A stretch of DNA of 64,000 nucleotides from contig NOWV01000233.1 in assembly GCA_003344405.1 (NCBI GenBank), forward strand, positions 37,200-101,199, written 5' to 3'. Both the position numbers and the translations under genes were made by a program. The notes under the pieces are model-generated. The model had not been told where the DNA came from. It worked only from the letters and a program-made list of their open reading frames with translations, and searched no databases. This stretch comes from Trichoplax sp. H2 (taxonomy: Eukaryota; Placozoa; Uniplacotomia; Trichoplacea). This document shows positions 53,201-64,000 of the stretch, piece by piece (positions within the stretch are counted from its first letter, which is position 1; each line of letters begins with the position of its first letter).

Positions 53201-54067
53201 CTACAAATTTAAAAGCAGTAATTAAAACTGCATGTTTCATATCAATGGTAGCATAGCCTACTGCTGTTGCAATGTCATTTGTATAACTATATATTAGTGA
53301 TCCTAGCTAGTTATAAAGCTGCTGCTATTCACTTTACAGAATATTATGGTTGACTAAATTTTTTAGCAAGATTAATTTGCTTAAATTAAGTATTAATAAT
53401 ATCAGAAACTCCCTATCAAAATATTACCAAGTAACAACATAAAATTATTACAGTCTCTCAAACATGGTTCTCTCTTTTTTAGACTTTATTCGAAGTAATT
53501 TTTGATACCTTCGTATTCTACCGATATATTAATAAAATTTACTGGGAAAATACTAAAATATATTCATCTAAGTACTCTACATAAATTATTCCATTCTTCA
53601 ATAACCGTAAATATATATCATAGCTGCTTATTCCCATCGCTAGATACCGCAGGGATGCATAGATGTAAGAGTAGCATAGCTATTATAAAGATAAAAGACA
53701 AATCTTTTTTTGAATTTTTTTGAATTTTTTTGAATTTTCGGATCAGATTTGGAGTTGGAATATGCGTTTCACAGAACTTAAAACTATAGCATGAAAGCCT
53801 CAGAGGAAAAGTTTATCGAGAACTAGACTTCCTTTGTTCGTCAACATCGATTTGCATTGAAGACTCGTAACAGCATGTATTAGCGTAGCTTTTGCTCCGA
53901 TGTAATTTCAATTATATGCTATCATAAAATTAGGATATTTCAAGAAAGTCTGTATACCAATTTCGTCTATTAATAGGTATCAGGCAAACTGTCATGGCAA
54001 TTTGATAGCTACAAGTCATGATATCACATGAATGAATTGTACTCTGCTTTAATGTTGAGATACCTTA
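53201..54067. other. No gene found
   Basis: AT-rich spacer between the AP3 relic and the diverged LTR. It contains a short TGAATTTTTT tandem repeat and no supported open frame. Confidence 0.4.
53711..53738. repeat. TGAATTTTTT tandem repeat, about 2.8 units
   Basis: Nearly three perfect 10 bp units. Confidence 0.85.
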
Positions 54068-54808
54068 TGTAACGAAACTTGGTATTGTGATTGTAAGCTT
54101 TTAGCTATATTTAGTAAGATGTACGGAAGCGCAACTTTCTATATTTATCTTAAGACGTATTTGGTAGCTTGCTACTATGGACTGTAATGGCAAATTCTAT
54201 ACTACAGTACCGGTGACTATATATAGTAAGGTGTTGAGTTATGACTATATATAATAAGGTGTTGAGTTACTATTAAGGCTGAAGGTAAAAATAGAACTGT
54301 AATTCATAAATTAGGATATGCTTAGTTTACCGAACTTTGACTGCTAAGAATAATATCTACAGAAATACTGCAGTCGTTTCCATATCGAATTAATGATGGA
54401 TGATCCTCCTTAAAATGTTGTTACTAATAATAATTTGACTATGTGTAATTAAATTAAGGTAGAATGTTGCTATGCTGATTGCGGCTGTGACTGCTACGAA
54501 ATGTATATATGAACGTAACCGTATGCGAAGTCGGTCATTTTGCAAACTGCCCGGGCACTTTGCAAAATGACAATACGAACGGGCATTTTGCAAACTGCCC
54601 GTTTGCAAAATGACCGACTTCGCATACGGTCACGTTCATATATACTATATAAGCTGGCAACTTTAGACTATTCAGTTAGTTATTTCTAGAAGTCTTTCAG
54701 TAGTTGCATCCGGCTAGAGTAGAGCTGTGTATAGCTAGTCTTTGTATTAGATCTAATTAACTTCTAATTTTCTATAACTTGGAATATTCTTGATCTGATT
54801 TTATAACT
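54068..54808 (+). mobile_element. Diverged solo LTR (copy B) carrying a palindromic insert
   Basis: Matches LTR copies A and C over its length: start TGTAACGAAACTT, GGTATTGTGATTGTA, the GGTGTTGAGTTA block, and the end GGAATATTCTTGAT. It is clearly older, with many substitutions, an internal tandem duplication of a roughly 28 bp block near 54211-54268, and a 139 bp palindromic insert near the former TATA box. No target duplication can be recognised. The frame at 54390-54608 is a by-product. Confidence 0.75.
54505..54643. repeat. Nested long palindrome, 43-bp arms
   Basis: Arms 54505-54547 and 54601-54643 are reverse complements with one mismatch, separated by 53 bp. Inside, the word CATTTTGCAAACTGCCCG occurs twice and its complement TTTGCAAAATGAC gives a second, shorter inverted repeat. 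It is GC-richer than the surroundings. It interrupts LTR copy B and looks like a foldback-type miniature element; no coding capacity. Confidence 0.85.
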
Positions 54809-57406
54809 CTCTAGTAAGTGAGCACTGCAAGAATGTGTGGCCGCAAGAACTAGGATTAGTGATAATATTTTGCTTAGCTTCTTTCTGTAAACTGGTGATA
54901 AGTTACTTTTAAAGCAAAAATTGTAATGTGATGCTGTTAAAAAATAGCGATCTTAGGTAAATGTCTACTAAAGCCTTGGCCAGCGAAAATTAAACTGATA
55001 ATACAAAATCTATAAGGAAAAGAAATTCGAGTAATCATTGAGCGATTTATAGCATGCAGTGAGAGAAAATGTCAACGCATGCGTTGGAAATCGTACACGT
55101 ATACCATAATCACGAATAATTGGTCGCTAAATTAAAGTAGAAGTGGACTATAGCCTTTAAATTATCCTAAATATAAGACGGAGTATCATCTGTAACGAAG
55201 ATACATTGCCGAATCACATTTATATTTTGAGAATCAGTCATAATGTTACCGTACTTGGGCATTTCGCGAATTGACTGGATTTCGTACTTGGATGGTAACG
55301 ATAATACTAGATATAAGTAAAAAAATAATATTTCAATAATTGCAACGCGCAGTTATTTTGCTCTTTTAACCATGTTTGACGGATTTAGCTTTTAGTTTTT
55401 TAATTAGTTCAATAGGTATAATAGCTTGTTTATAGTCTAGCTCTATTTAGTAATGTTACTTAACTAAACTTGCCTAATCTAAACTAATTAGATTACCCTA
55501 GATAAGTAACAATAACTGAGAAATGCACTTTCGGAATCTTCTAACTATATCTTTATTCTAAAAAATGCAAGTCTAATTTAATATTCAAAATCAATCATTT
55601 ATATAGCTTTTCTAGCCATAAAACCGGTTTACGATGTGTGATATATTTCGACCAATAAAACTTCGCGAATATATTAAATTATTCCTAGTCTATTCCAACG
55701 AATTAGTAATATTACTATAGATTAACTTTATGTTTTCTCTGGCTTATAATTAACAGGATTTATATTGAATTTACCATTGACAATTCATATACCATATTTA
55801 GTATAATTTAACCTGTATTAGGAACAGGTTTGTATCGGCTATATTAAGTCATAAATAATTCATGCACATATCCAAATTAATAACTATCTTGACATGATAC
55901 ATATACATGTCTAAATTAAGTAAGTTATCTTCCATCACGGTAGATTCACTACCGTGACAAGTAACAATTAGGTTAACCTTTTTTCTTTAGTGCTAATCGA
56001 TAAACCTAGCGATAAGCAACCAGGTACTATTTCCTATCGATCAATTTGTTGGGGCTTCTATAGACAAGATATCTTAATAAAGTTTACAAGGATACGCATA
56101 TTGCACCGGTGCAGTATTGCAATGTAACTACTTACTCAAGATATATTTCTGTTTATTACTGAACTTTAATTGCATATGCTGATATTAGACGGTAAAAAGT
56201 ACTGCTATCAGCAACAAATAAACTATTACATTGTATTAGTATGTACATTTTATTTGTAGTGTACATACGAGAACCTATTGTCTATGAGTTGACCATGATT
56301 CAATGGGATTTTCACCGGTTTTGCAAGTCAAGATTTATTTAAGTCCATTATTAGGTATTACGTGATTAAAATTTCAATCTTTTCTATATTATTGACACAA
56401 TACCTCTCTTCTACCTCTGATTGCAACTACCGTAGAAGAAAGATGCACAAAAGGAACCGTGTGTTAAATCATGCAATCATTCTAATGTCATTCAAGCATA
56501 TTTTTAGACTAATAGAAATCGGACAAAAAGATCCTCGCAAGTTACTAGTATAGGAATATGTGACAAACAATGTTTATCTACGTTCAATAAATTGATCGAT
56601 TATGAATCCATACTTAATAATTCAGATATAGTAATACAACTACTTTTGAAGGACAATCATACGATCCAGCTCTTCCTTCTCACAATATACTATCTAGCCT
56701 ATATTGTGTGAGTATTGTAGCTTACTTTAAAATGTTTGATCCGTAATTTATACATGGATTTAATAATTTGCTCAAGCATAATTTACTTTCATATAGAAAT
56801 TACTTGATCGATTACCTGGGCTATACAATCATATTTAAAACGGTTTCTATCCAGGCAATTTAAAAATAAATGAATCATATACAGTAATTCAAATTTAACC
56901 CTTTCATCTAAAAATATGATTATTCCAATACTATATTTAAACTAATGAAGAATCCTTGCTACCTAAACTATCAGTATATGATATGGGTTTTTTCCTTGAA
57001 AAACAGAGAATTATTTTAATATGAAATATAAATTTTGCAAGGTTTTAGTATACAGCAGTTTAACAGCAAATCTTCGTCTTAATTCTGCAGCTGTCTGAAT
57101 TAGACAATCATTCTATAGAAATCACCAAAAATCAATTTACCTGGATTATAAGCTATTGATGTTGCCATTCGGCTAAGAGATTTATAATCAAATGCTATGC
57201 TAGTATTTATAAAACCCTGTTCCATATTAATGTACATCCAAGGCAAGGCTATTAGGTAATGATAGACCCTCACTTTAAGCTTCGATGATACTAGCATCAA
57301 TCTTTTATTGAATCAAAGGTCTGATTTTACTTTAATTACCAATAGGTATATTCAATAAATATTACTATAAAAGCTGATAAAGTAATATCAGAAATGAATT
57401 ATGACG

Positions 57407-57439
57407 ATGGATCTAGTAAATATAATTTACTAGATCCAT
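57407..57439. repeat. Perfect 15-bp hairpin
   Basis: ATGGATCTAGTAAAT and its exact reverse complement flank a three-base loop (ATA). There is no T tract or gene nearby to make it a terminator. It may be a small foldback relic. Confidence 0.85.
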
Positions 57440-57973
57440 TTTCTATCATAATTGAAGTATTATTACAGCAGCTAATATATACGCTATTGCTTAAATTACA
57501 ACATGACAAATAGAATTCTTAACAAAAATGTTTTAACGAATATTGTCAAATTCTAAACCGGATAATATAGTTTTTGTAGTGGTGGACTAAAAGTGGAGTC
57601 TTTTATAGCTTTAAGTATGAAACTATTATTGTTTTACTATGGAAAATACCTACAAAATGATAGATTCTTTAAGTTTTATCCTACCAAATCATGATGTCAC
57701 CATCTTTACTTCTACGCTATTTTACAAGGTTTTATATAGATTTCTATAGGGATGACCTAAGAAGCAATCGCTTGATCCAAAGAGGGGGTGTTTAATAGTC
57801 TATTGGGATTGTAAATGAATTAGACTCAGTAACATAGTCCTATGCATAGAGAAAGGGGATTTAAAATATGACAGTAAAGAACTGTAATGTACGCCACAAT
57901 CGTACAATTTCCGTACAATTTCGTGCTAAAACTACAACTGTCAAAACTAGCGTCAGAAAGGTAGTTATGGTTG

Positions 57974-58350
57974 TCTGTCACAATTTCACTCCAGCGACAA
58001 GGTAACGTACAGTAAAAGTCTATAAGTAACTACTGACTTAAACGCCCTTTTACTTAATGTTAAACACACACAACAAAATAATGTATAGATGAAACTTTAT
58101 TAGCAAAGATACATCTACAACTTTTTACCACACCGCTCAACTCAAATGTTCCCCTTTATATAGGAACCGTCTAATTTGTAAATGGCAACAGTATTATTAT
58201 TATACCTTACTAGGAGAAACATCTCGAACTAAGATGTTCCTTACATAGCTTTTCTATCAGAAAATATTTTGAATCTCTTACTCATACTTAATCTTAATAT
58301 AAGCTCGTAGATTGTCTAATTCAACTATCTTCAACTAGAATTTGAATCAT
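57974..58350 (-). mobile_element. Possible LTR in reverse orientation
   Basis: Starts TGTCACAATTTCAC, similar to the start of LTR E. Read on the minus strand it has CCTATATAAAGGGG followed about 60 bp on by GCTAATAAAG, the TATA then poly(A) order of an LTR. I could not find matching target duplications, so the ends are guesses. Confidence 0.3.
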
Positions 58351-58779
58351 CTTACTGCTATCTATCACACAATAACAATCAATATCAAAAAAATAATGAA
58401 CTATCACAAACAATATCCACGTTAAGGCATTACTTATCTTACCTAGCACTATAAATATGGATATTCTCCGTACTAGCTACTACCGTACTTATTAAACTAT
58501 CCTAAAGACAAGGCAACACCGTAACATTGTTATATAAAATTTTTTGATAATTCAGCCTTTGGGCATATATCTATTAACAATGTTCGTACTAAAAGCTACT
58601 CTATTTACACATCTGTCAGATGTAAGTATTATATTTTGTAGCATTGTTCTTATACGTAAAATTATTCGATTTAATCAAAGATTTTCCCACTATTATACCT
58701 TCTATAATCTAATTCTTACATAATAAGACTCTCATCAGATGAAATTTAAAGATGGCTTCCAATGCATACTTGGCAATAG

Positions 58780-59225
58780 TAGGGCAAATAATTAATTAAC
58801 TAGAACAAGTTTCTAATCTAAAATATCCTGAGATCAAAAGAACTGAATCCTATTCTGCTCCAAGCTTATTTCTGTAATTCTTATATATATTTTATACATT
58901 ATATTTTAATGCATTTACAGCAACATATTTATCTACAATCAGGATTGAATCATCAAAATAAATACTTTACTTAAATAGTTCATCAAGATGTTTTACAGCA
59001 CAAATCAACCTTCTAATAATATCGAAACTCATTAATTAATATCTATCATAAGGTGCTGGACATCTTCACAATTACAGTGTATGGAGCTACGCAGATCTAT
59101 TTACCATGTTTAGCTAGCCGCCTAATACTAGTAAGTAGCAATTTCTAACTTAGTAATAAGTAATCATCTAATATTAGCATCAAGAAAATATCTATTTTTA
59201 AAAGTAAAATCAAATATGGGGTGTA
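58780..59225 (-). repeat. Diverged copy of AP1 intron 5
   Basis: Matches about 10165-10625 inside AP1 in ordered short blocks: AATAATTAATTA, ATCCTGAG versus ATTCCGAG, CATCAAATAAAATA versus CATCAAAATAAATA, TAATCATCTAATATTAGC, and AAAATCAAATA near the end. Flanking exons 5 and 6 are not recognisable. It shows that another aspartic-protease copy once lay here or that intron DNA was duplicated. Confidence 0.55.
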
Positions 59226-59464
59226 TTACTACATCTATATTATCAAAATAAATTTATAATCTGTCAGTTAATTAATGAAATGCATTAAATTCGACGAAAT
59301 ACGTCAATAAATATTCAAAGATGTTAGTTAACAAATTGAAACAATTTTACAAATTTTAATAGTAGTGGTATGTTTTGTAAACAAGCTGAGAGTCTCTATC
59401 TAAGCAATTTACGTAAAATATCATCCATAGCGGGATAGATCAAGCTAGATGCATATCTTGTATA

Positions 59465-62400
59465 TCAATCAGAATTTGGTTTAATAACATTATTCTTACC
59501 CATTTTTTCTAAATCTTCTCCAAATTCTACTATAGCTTCAACGTCATGTTCATGTTCTTTTAACATATAGCAAAACTTAAAAAAATCTTTATCTCTACGT
59601 TGGTCTCGAAGAACATTCCATAGCTTATCATTTTGATCTTTTGTGTTTGCTAAAGATTTCCATTTACTAACTGTGCTTGTGGCTAAGATTCGCTGTGATG
59701 TTAAATTTGTCCACAAGTCCTCAATAGGGACAACGTTTATAAATTCTTGGTGATAGAAGTCTAATGCTTTCTGGATGCCAAAACTAAGTGAACGTTTCTT
59801 TGGACTGTTTGCTGCATCTATTAAATAACCAATGGAACATATTTTTAGCTTTCCGAATATTCTTGTTCAACACTTCATGCAAGTATATATAAAGCTACTT
59901 ATAGAAGAATAAATATTTATTTGATAGTATTCCTAGTATAATTCGATAGAAGATACACGCCTAGAGTAAGAAGCATCTACGGTAATTTGTCGTGCAATTA
60001 TCAAACACGATTTTCAGGTAGAAGGATATTATACATGGTGACGCATCCATACACATCTGGGGTACCATGATATAAGTGTAAATATCATGTGAGACAATAT
60101 TTCATTAATAAAAGATATAACCATCTGATATTAATCTATCAATGACTAAATAATTATATATCGAACATATATGCGTATGTTTATACAGTTTTTCTCAAAA
60201 TATTCATCGCTCTATAATAATCATGCAATGCACAACTATATTAATGATCTAAGTTATCACTAAGCAAACAATCGTGCAACTATTAATTGAATACTGTAAT
60301 AATGTACTCGTATATAGAATGGATCTTAGAGCTAAATGTAGTAAAGAAATGCTATTATATTCCATAAATTACTATTTCGCTGATCACATAATAGAAGTAC
60401 TGTAATTTTATGGTCTTTTATAATTTTGTTACGTTGCTCTCTTTTTCGCTTGCTTCCTATCGAACTTTTTGATAAGAATTCTTCTCCATTACTTTTCTCA
60501 TTGTCCGAATTATTTGAAATTTCCTTAATATCCGTGCACTTTTCTAATTCTCGGCAGCCTTCATGTTCATCTATATTTCCGAAATATAACCAATATTAAA
60601 CTAGTATTAACTTTAAAGGCAAACGAAACTAGAAGCCAATAAAAAATAAGCTTTTAGTGCTGGAGAAGGATAAATTTATATTTTAATTTAATCACTCAGT
60701 TGAATTTGTGCAATATTTATTAATGGCTCATATTTAATCTATAACTTGGCCGATTATTATAAAGTATCTCAAACAATATAATATCACCTTTGATTTATTA
60801 CTGTTTTAATTCCATGCACGAATTATCTGTTTAAATAAGAACTATGATATTTGCCTCAATCTTTGCAATGATCGACTTATATTTTTCCATATTCAAAACG
60901 ATAATACAACCATCAACTTTTAATTCTCTCTATCCTACCATTATCTTGCAATCAAAAACTGTTGGAAATTATGATATTAGTATCTTCAACTATAAAATTG
61001 ATAAAACCAAATTTATAAGATCACTACATACTGCTACTATATATGTTCCTCGATTATCTAATCGTATTTCTCAGATTGATGGTATAACGTTATAACAACC
61101 AACAGTCACATAGATTATTAGTAATAGCCAGAGAAAATCACATAGCAGTCTATATCACTAACCCATTTCACTTGTTTTTCGTTTACGGGAGGTGCTATTG
61201 CTGTTAGAAAGATAATAGGTATTGAGTTTTTTCTTCACACTATCAGTCGATGATTTAAGAACATCTTTTTCACATGTTGATACTGTTGATAGATCAGGGG
61301 AAGTAATAGCTTGATTTGACGGTATTGATTTGATATCCTTACTAGGTAAGGGCGACGAAAACCATGCTATAGAAAGGTATAACAATTATAATTAGACATT
61401 GTAAATTGGATTTTTTTCTATCCGGAAAGCATTAATTAGCTTTAATAGTAATCTTGCAATACTACACTATAAAATACAGAATGATTACAAAAACTTTCAC
61501 AGTTCATTTCGGTTGTAAGGTATTATTTTAGGTTCCGCCTGTAATATCTAGGCAGCAATTGCCTTGATAAAGCATTCGAAACTTGCTAATCGATAGAGGC
61601 ACTTAACTATATTATCGAATGATATAGTACAGTAATATAGTATGCGTACTAATGCTTCTTAAGTTATCTCATAACAACCTTACATACCGCTATCCGACAT
61701 CCACTTCATTATTATTCGGTACACAGTCTACAGTAAGTAATTGATAGCCTACTAAATTTATTTACTTTCGAAATAGCTATAACTAATCCTGCAACTTTTT
61801 CAAATCTTTAATCATGTTTCGTGGCGAAAGTGTTTTATTAAGACAGAACATATCAAATTGTAATGTAACTAGTATTGTGATTGTAGACTGTTAGCCATGT
61901 GTAGTATAATGTACGGTAGATATTTATCCTAAGAGATATTTGGTAGCTATAACTATAGACTGTAGTGGTAGAGACTTTATGCTAGAGTACAGATGACTAT
62001 ATACAGTAACGTGTTGAGTTACTAATAAGGCTATAGGTAAAAATAGAACTGTAAATCATATATTAGGATATGGTTAATTTATTGTACTTTGGCTGGTGTG
62101 AATAATGTCTACGTAAGTACTGTCTGTAGTCGTATCCATATTGGATAAATGATGGTCCGCAGTAGAATAGTCTTACTAAGAATAATTTAACTATGAGTAA
62201 AATAAGGTAAAAGGTTGCCATGCGGATTGTAGCTGCGAATGCTACGGAAAGTATAAAAGCATGCAACTTTAGATTATTCTGTTAGTTCGTTGTAGAAGTC
62301 TTTAGTAGTAGTATTCGGCTAAAGTAGAGCTGTGTGTAGTTGATCTTTGTATAAGATTCAATAAAGCCCTTATTTTTCTAAAATTTGGAATTTCGTGATT

Positions 62401-64000
62401 GGTATATATCACGCAAATTTAGCCTTAATCAATAACTATAGCGCCAGTGATGTTCATCGTCATCATTGGCGAAATTTTCTTCTACATTAAGGTTTTATCA
62501 TTGAAGATTTCGGTAATCAAAGTTGGGAAACCAATAAACGAAATTACCTGAATTCCAACCTTTCATGTCTGCTAATTTATTCTTGGCACGGCATTTAGTG
62601 TTGGCGCATTTGATTATTTGCGCTACAGAATTACTAGGCCAAGGTATTAATTGATCACATTTTAGGCAGGGAAAAAAATATTCGCAGTCAATTTCTTGTT
62701 GCTCAGGGTGAGCATCTTTCACAATTTTCGATAACAGTGTTTTAAAATGAATGCATAATTGATCATTGCTTGGCAATTCTGAAATTTCCTCCGTTGCAAT
62801 CTGGTCATTTTCTTTCGATTCATCTATACCTTCATAGTAATACTGAATTCTAATGTGTGATCCACTCTTTTCTACTATAATATCATAATTCTGTTTTGAC
62901 GAGTACTTCGCTCTATGATAATGTAATTCAACATCCAATTCTGATTGGCATGATAATAAAAACTGGTGAAAGATGTGATCAGTAATACATAGACGTGAAT
63001 TTTTATCGAAACCTAGATAAAGCCAAGACGACTTAAATTCGTATCCAAATTCGCTGCCGGTTACTGTCTGACGTGACGATAACAAGTTCGGAAAAAAATA
63101 CTGTTCTTTCGTTCCAGCTTTAATTTTCTCCAGATTTCTAGAAGATTTGTAAATTAAACGATTTCGTTCCATCACTTGTAGCAGAGTATGGACACCTTCT
63201 TCTACGAATGCTTTTTGACGCATTGCACACTTTACAGAGGCTTTAGTAACAATTCCATAGTCCTTAGCCCATCTGCAATATTCTCTACTCTGGACATTGC
63301 TGGCAAGATGACGTTGCTTATAATTATCGACCAACGTAGAAATTCTGCGAAAATTATCGTAAAGCCAATTTATTTGTGTAACTATTAGACTATCTGCCTC
63401 ACTGTGTTCACTAAATAATATTTCCCCCATTTCGTGTAAAAATTTCAGAACGTTTATAACCTCATCAGACTTCATTCGATTTCCAGTTTTAGCATAAACT
63501 TGCTCTAATGTCTGAATATATTGCATACCAGTAGGACTATATCCATCTAGAGTATGGCCAACAGTCATATCAGGTACCGGTATAGGATTACGAAGTAGTT
63601 CCGCCATTAAATACCACTTAAGTTTAATTTTCCGTTTGAAGAATGGAATTTCTAGGAGATATTTTTGGATTTCTTCGCATAATTCGTCCCAGCTACTACG
63701 ATAGTCCGTCTCCTCCAAATCCTTACTCTGATTTCCACCAACTGTATTGATTATTATTTGCGAAGAAAGAAAGTGTGATTTATACTGTGGCATTTTCATG
63801 TCCAATTTTTCCATAAAGTCACTTCGTCTAATCGATTGCGCTTCTTCTGTTAATTTATCATTACTATTAAAGGCAACAAATAGAATGATTGGTAAAGGAA
63901 TTTCGCCTTCTTGACTATCGCGGTCCAGATTTAACTGATTTTCTTTCGTATTCCAATCAACAGCATTAATCATCCATTCCTGGAATGAAGTTATATAATC
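59465..64000 (-). CDS. R4 (partial): Roc-like / COR / zinc-tail / spacers / CARD-like, 5' end outside window
   Basis: The 3' part of a fourth family member. Exons are 62548-64000 (Roc-COR, entering from beyond the edge), 61163-61366 (Y4), 60373-60570 (spacer, X-like) and 59465-59817 (CARD-like, stop TGA). All junctions are phase 1 with GT-AG. The Roc-COR part is about as long and well kept as R2 (VLKFLHEMGEILFS, INWLYDNF, LLQVMERNRLIYK, YFFPNLL, CLKC...CANTKC). Y4 is Ser/Thr-rich and ends SRKRKTSEM. The spacer has SKRKRE, like the R1 spacer. The last exon encodes 117 residues, LWTNLTSQRILATSTV...FFKFCYMLKEHEHD, a death-fold or CARD-like pattern clearly diverged from the R1 and R2 CARDs. TPR exons, if any, lie past 64000. 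Confidence 0.72.
61854..62418 (+). mobile_element. Solo LTR (copy C) with 5-bp target duplication
   Basis: A 555 bp element (61859-62413) nearly identical to copy A, starting TGTAATGTAAC and ending TATATCACG, flanked by CAAAT on both sides. It has the same TATAAAAG and AATAAA signals. The uninterrupted site survives in the R2 paralogue near 38724-38740 (ATCAAATTTAGTCTTAATCAA). It lies in the intron between the Roc-COR and Y4 exons of R4, antisense to the gene. The frame at 62063-62266 is not a gene. Confidence 0.92.

Larger units (their letters stand above)
54809..59464. other. Long spacer between LTR B and the 3' end of R4
   Basis: No supported gene. A minus frame at 57100-57300 ends in a CCAG|GTAAAT phase 1 donor-like site and could be an orphan exon, but lacks homology. 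A perfect hairpin, a possible LTR and a copy of an aspartic-protease intron are listed separately. Confidence 0.4.

Noticed and set aside
60844-61095. 83-codon plus frame in an R4 intron
   Set aside because: No recognisable protein features and antisense to a well-supported gene.

Overview
The window is animal nuclear DNA: AT-rich, with intron-split genes using GT-AG splice sites, AATAAA-type poly(A) signals, solo LTRs of retrotransposons and, most tellingly, CARD (death-fold) domains, which are essentially animal-specific. The compact AT-rich layout and domain repertoire fit an early-branching animal; a placozoan is my best guess, but this is inference and I would not defend the genus. I see no tRNA, rRNA or CRISPR.

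Layout. 1-3.6 kb: no gene found. 3.6-6.7 kb: a peroxisomal enoyl-CoA isomerase-like gene (minus, intronless, C-terminal SKL) and a three-exon DsbA/FrnE-type thioredoxin-fold gene (plus). 8.9-19.6 kb: two pepsin/cathepsin-D-type genes arranged head to head, each with nine exons split at identical places. The plus copy keeps both catalytic aspartates. The minus copy has lost both (first motif STG, second ETG) while its reading frame stays open, so it is probably a secreted pseudoprotease. A decayed third copy lies at 52.6-53.2 kb, and an echo of one aspartic-protease intron at 58.8-59.2 kb.

23.2-64 kb: a minus-strand tandem array of four related genes, called R1 to R4 here. They encode an N-terminal TPR array, a low-complexity linker built from many short exons, a Roc-like P-loop domain followed by COR, a CxxC zinc-ribbon-like tail, a basic spacer exon and a C-terminal CARD. 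Every internal exon begins and ends in phase 1, so exons can be lost, gained or swapped without frame damage, and the array shows this happening. R3 is TPR-only. R2 has a chimeric 3' end, with an exon that has lost its donor, an exon fusing half a CARD to the tail of the spacer exon, and a complete CARD. R4 runs off the right edge. R1 has a one-base insertion in an A run of its TPR exon.

The duplicated sequence has been hit by solo LTRs: 554/555 bp copies at 16.0 and 61.9 kb, a decayed copy at 54.1 kb, a 481 bp one at 37.4 kb and a probable 414 bp one at 35.2 kb. Two insertions can be compared with unoccupied paralogous sites inside the same window, which orders the duplication and insertion events. 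By domain logic the R proteins look like cytosolic NLR-like or ROCO-like sensors or scaffolds signalling through CARD; that role is inferred, not shown.
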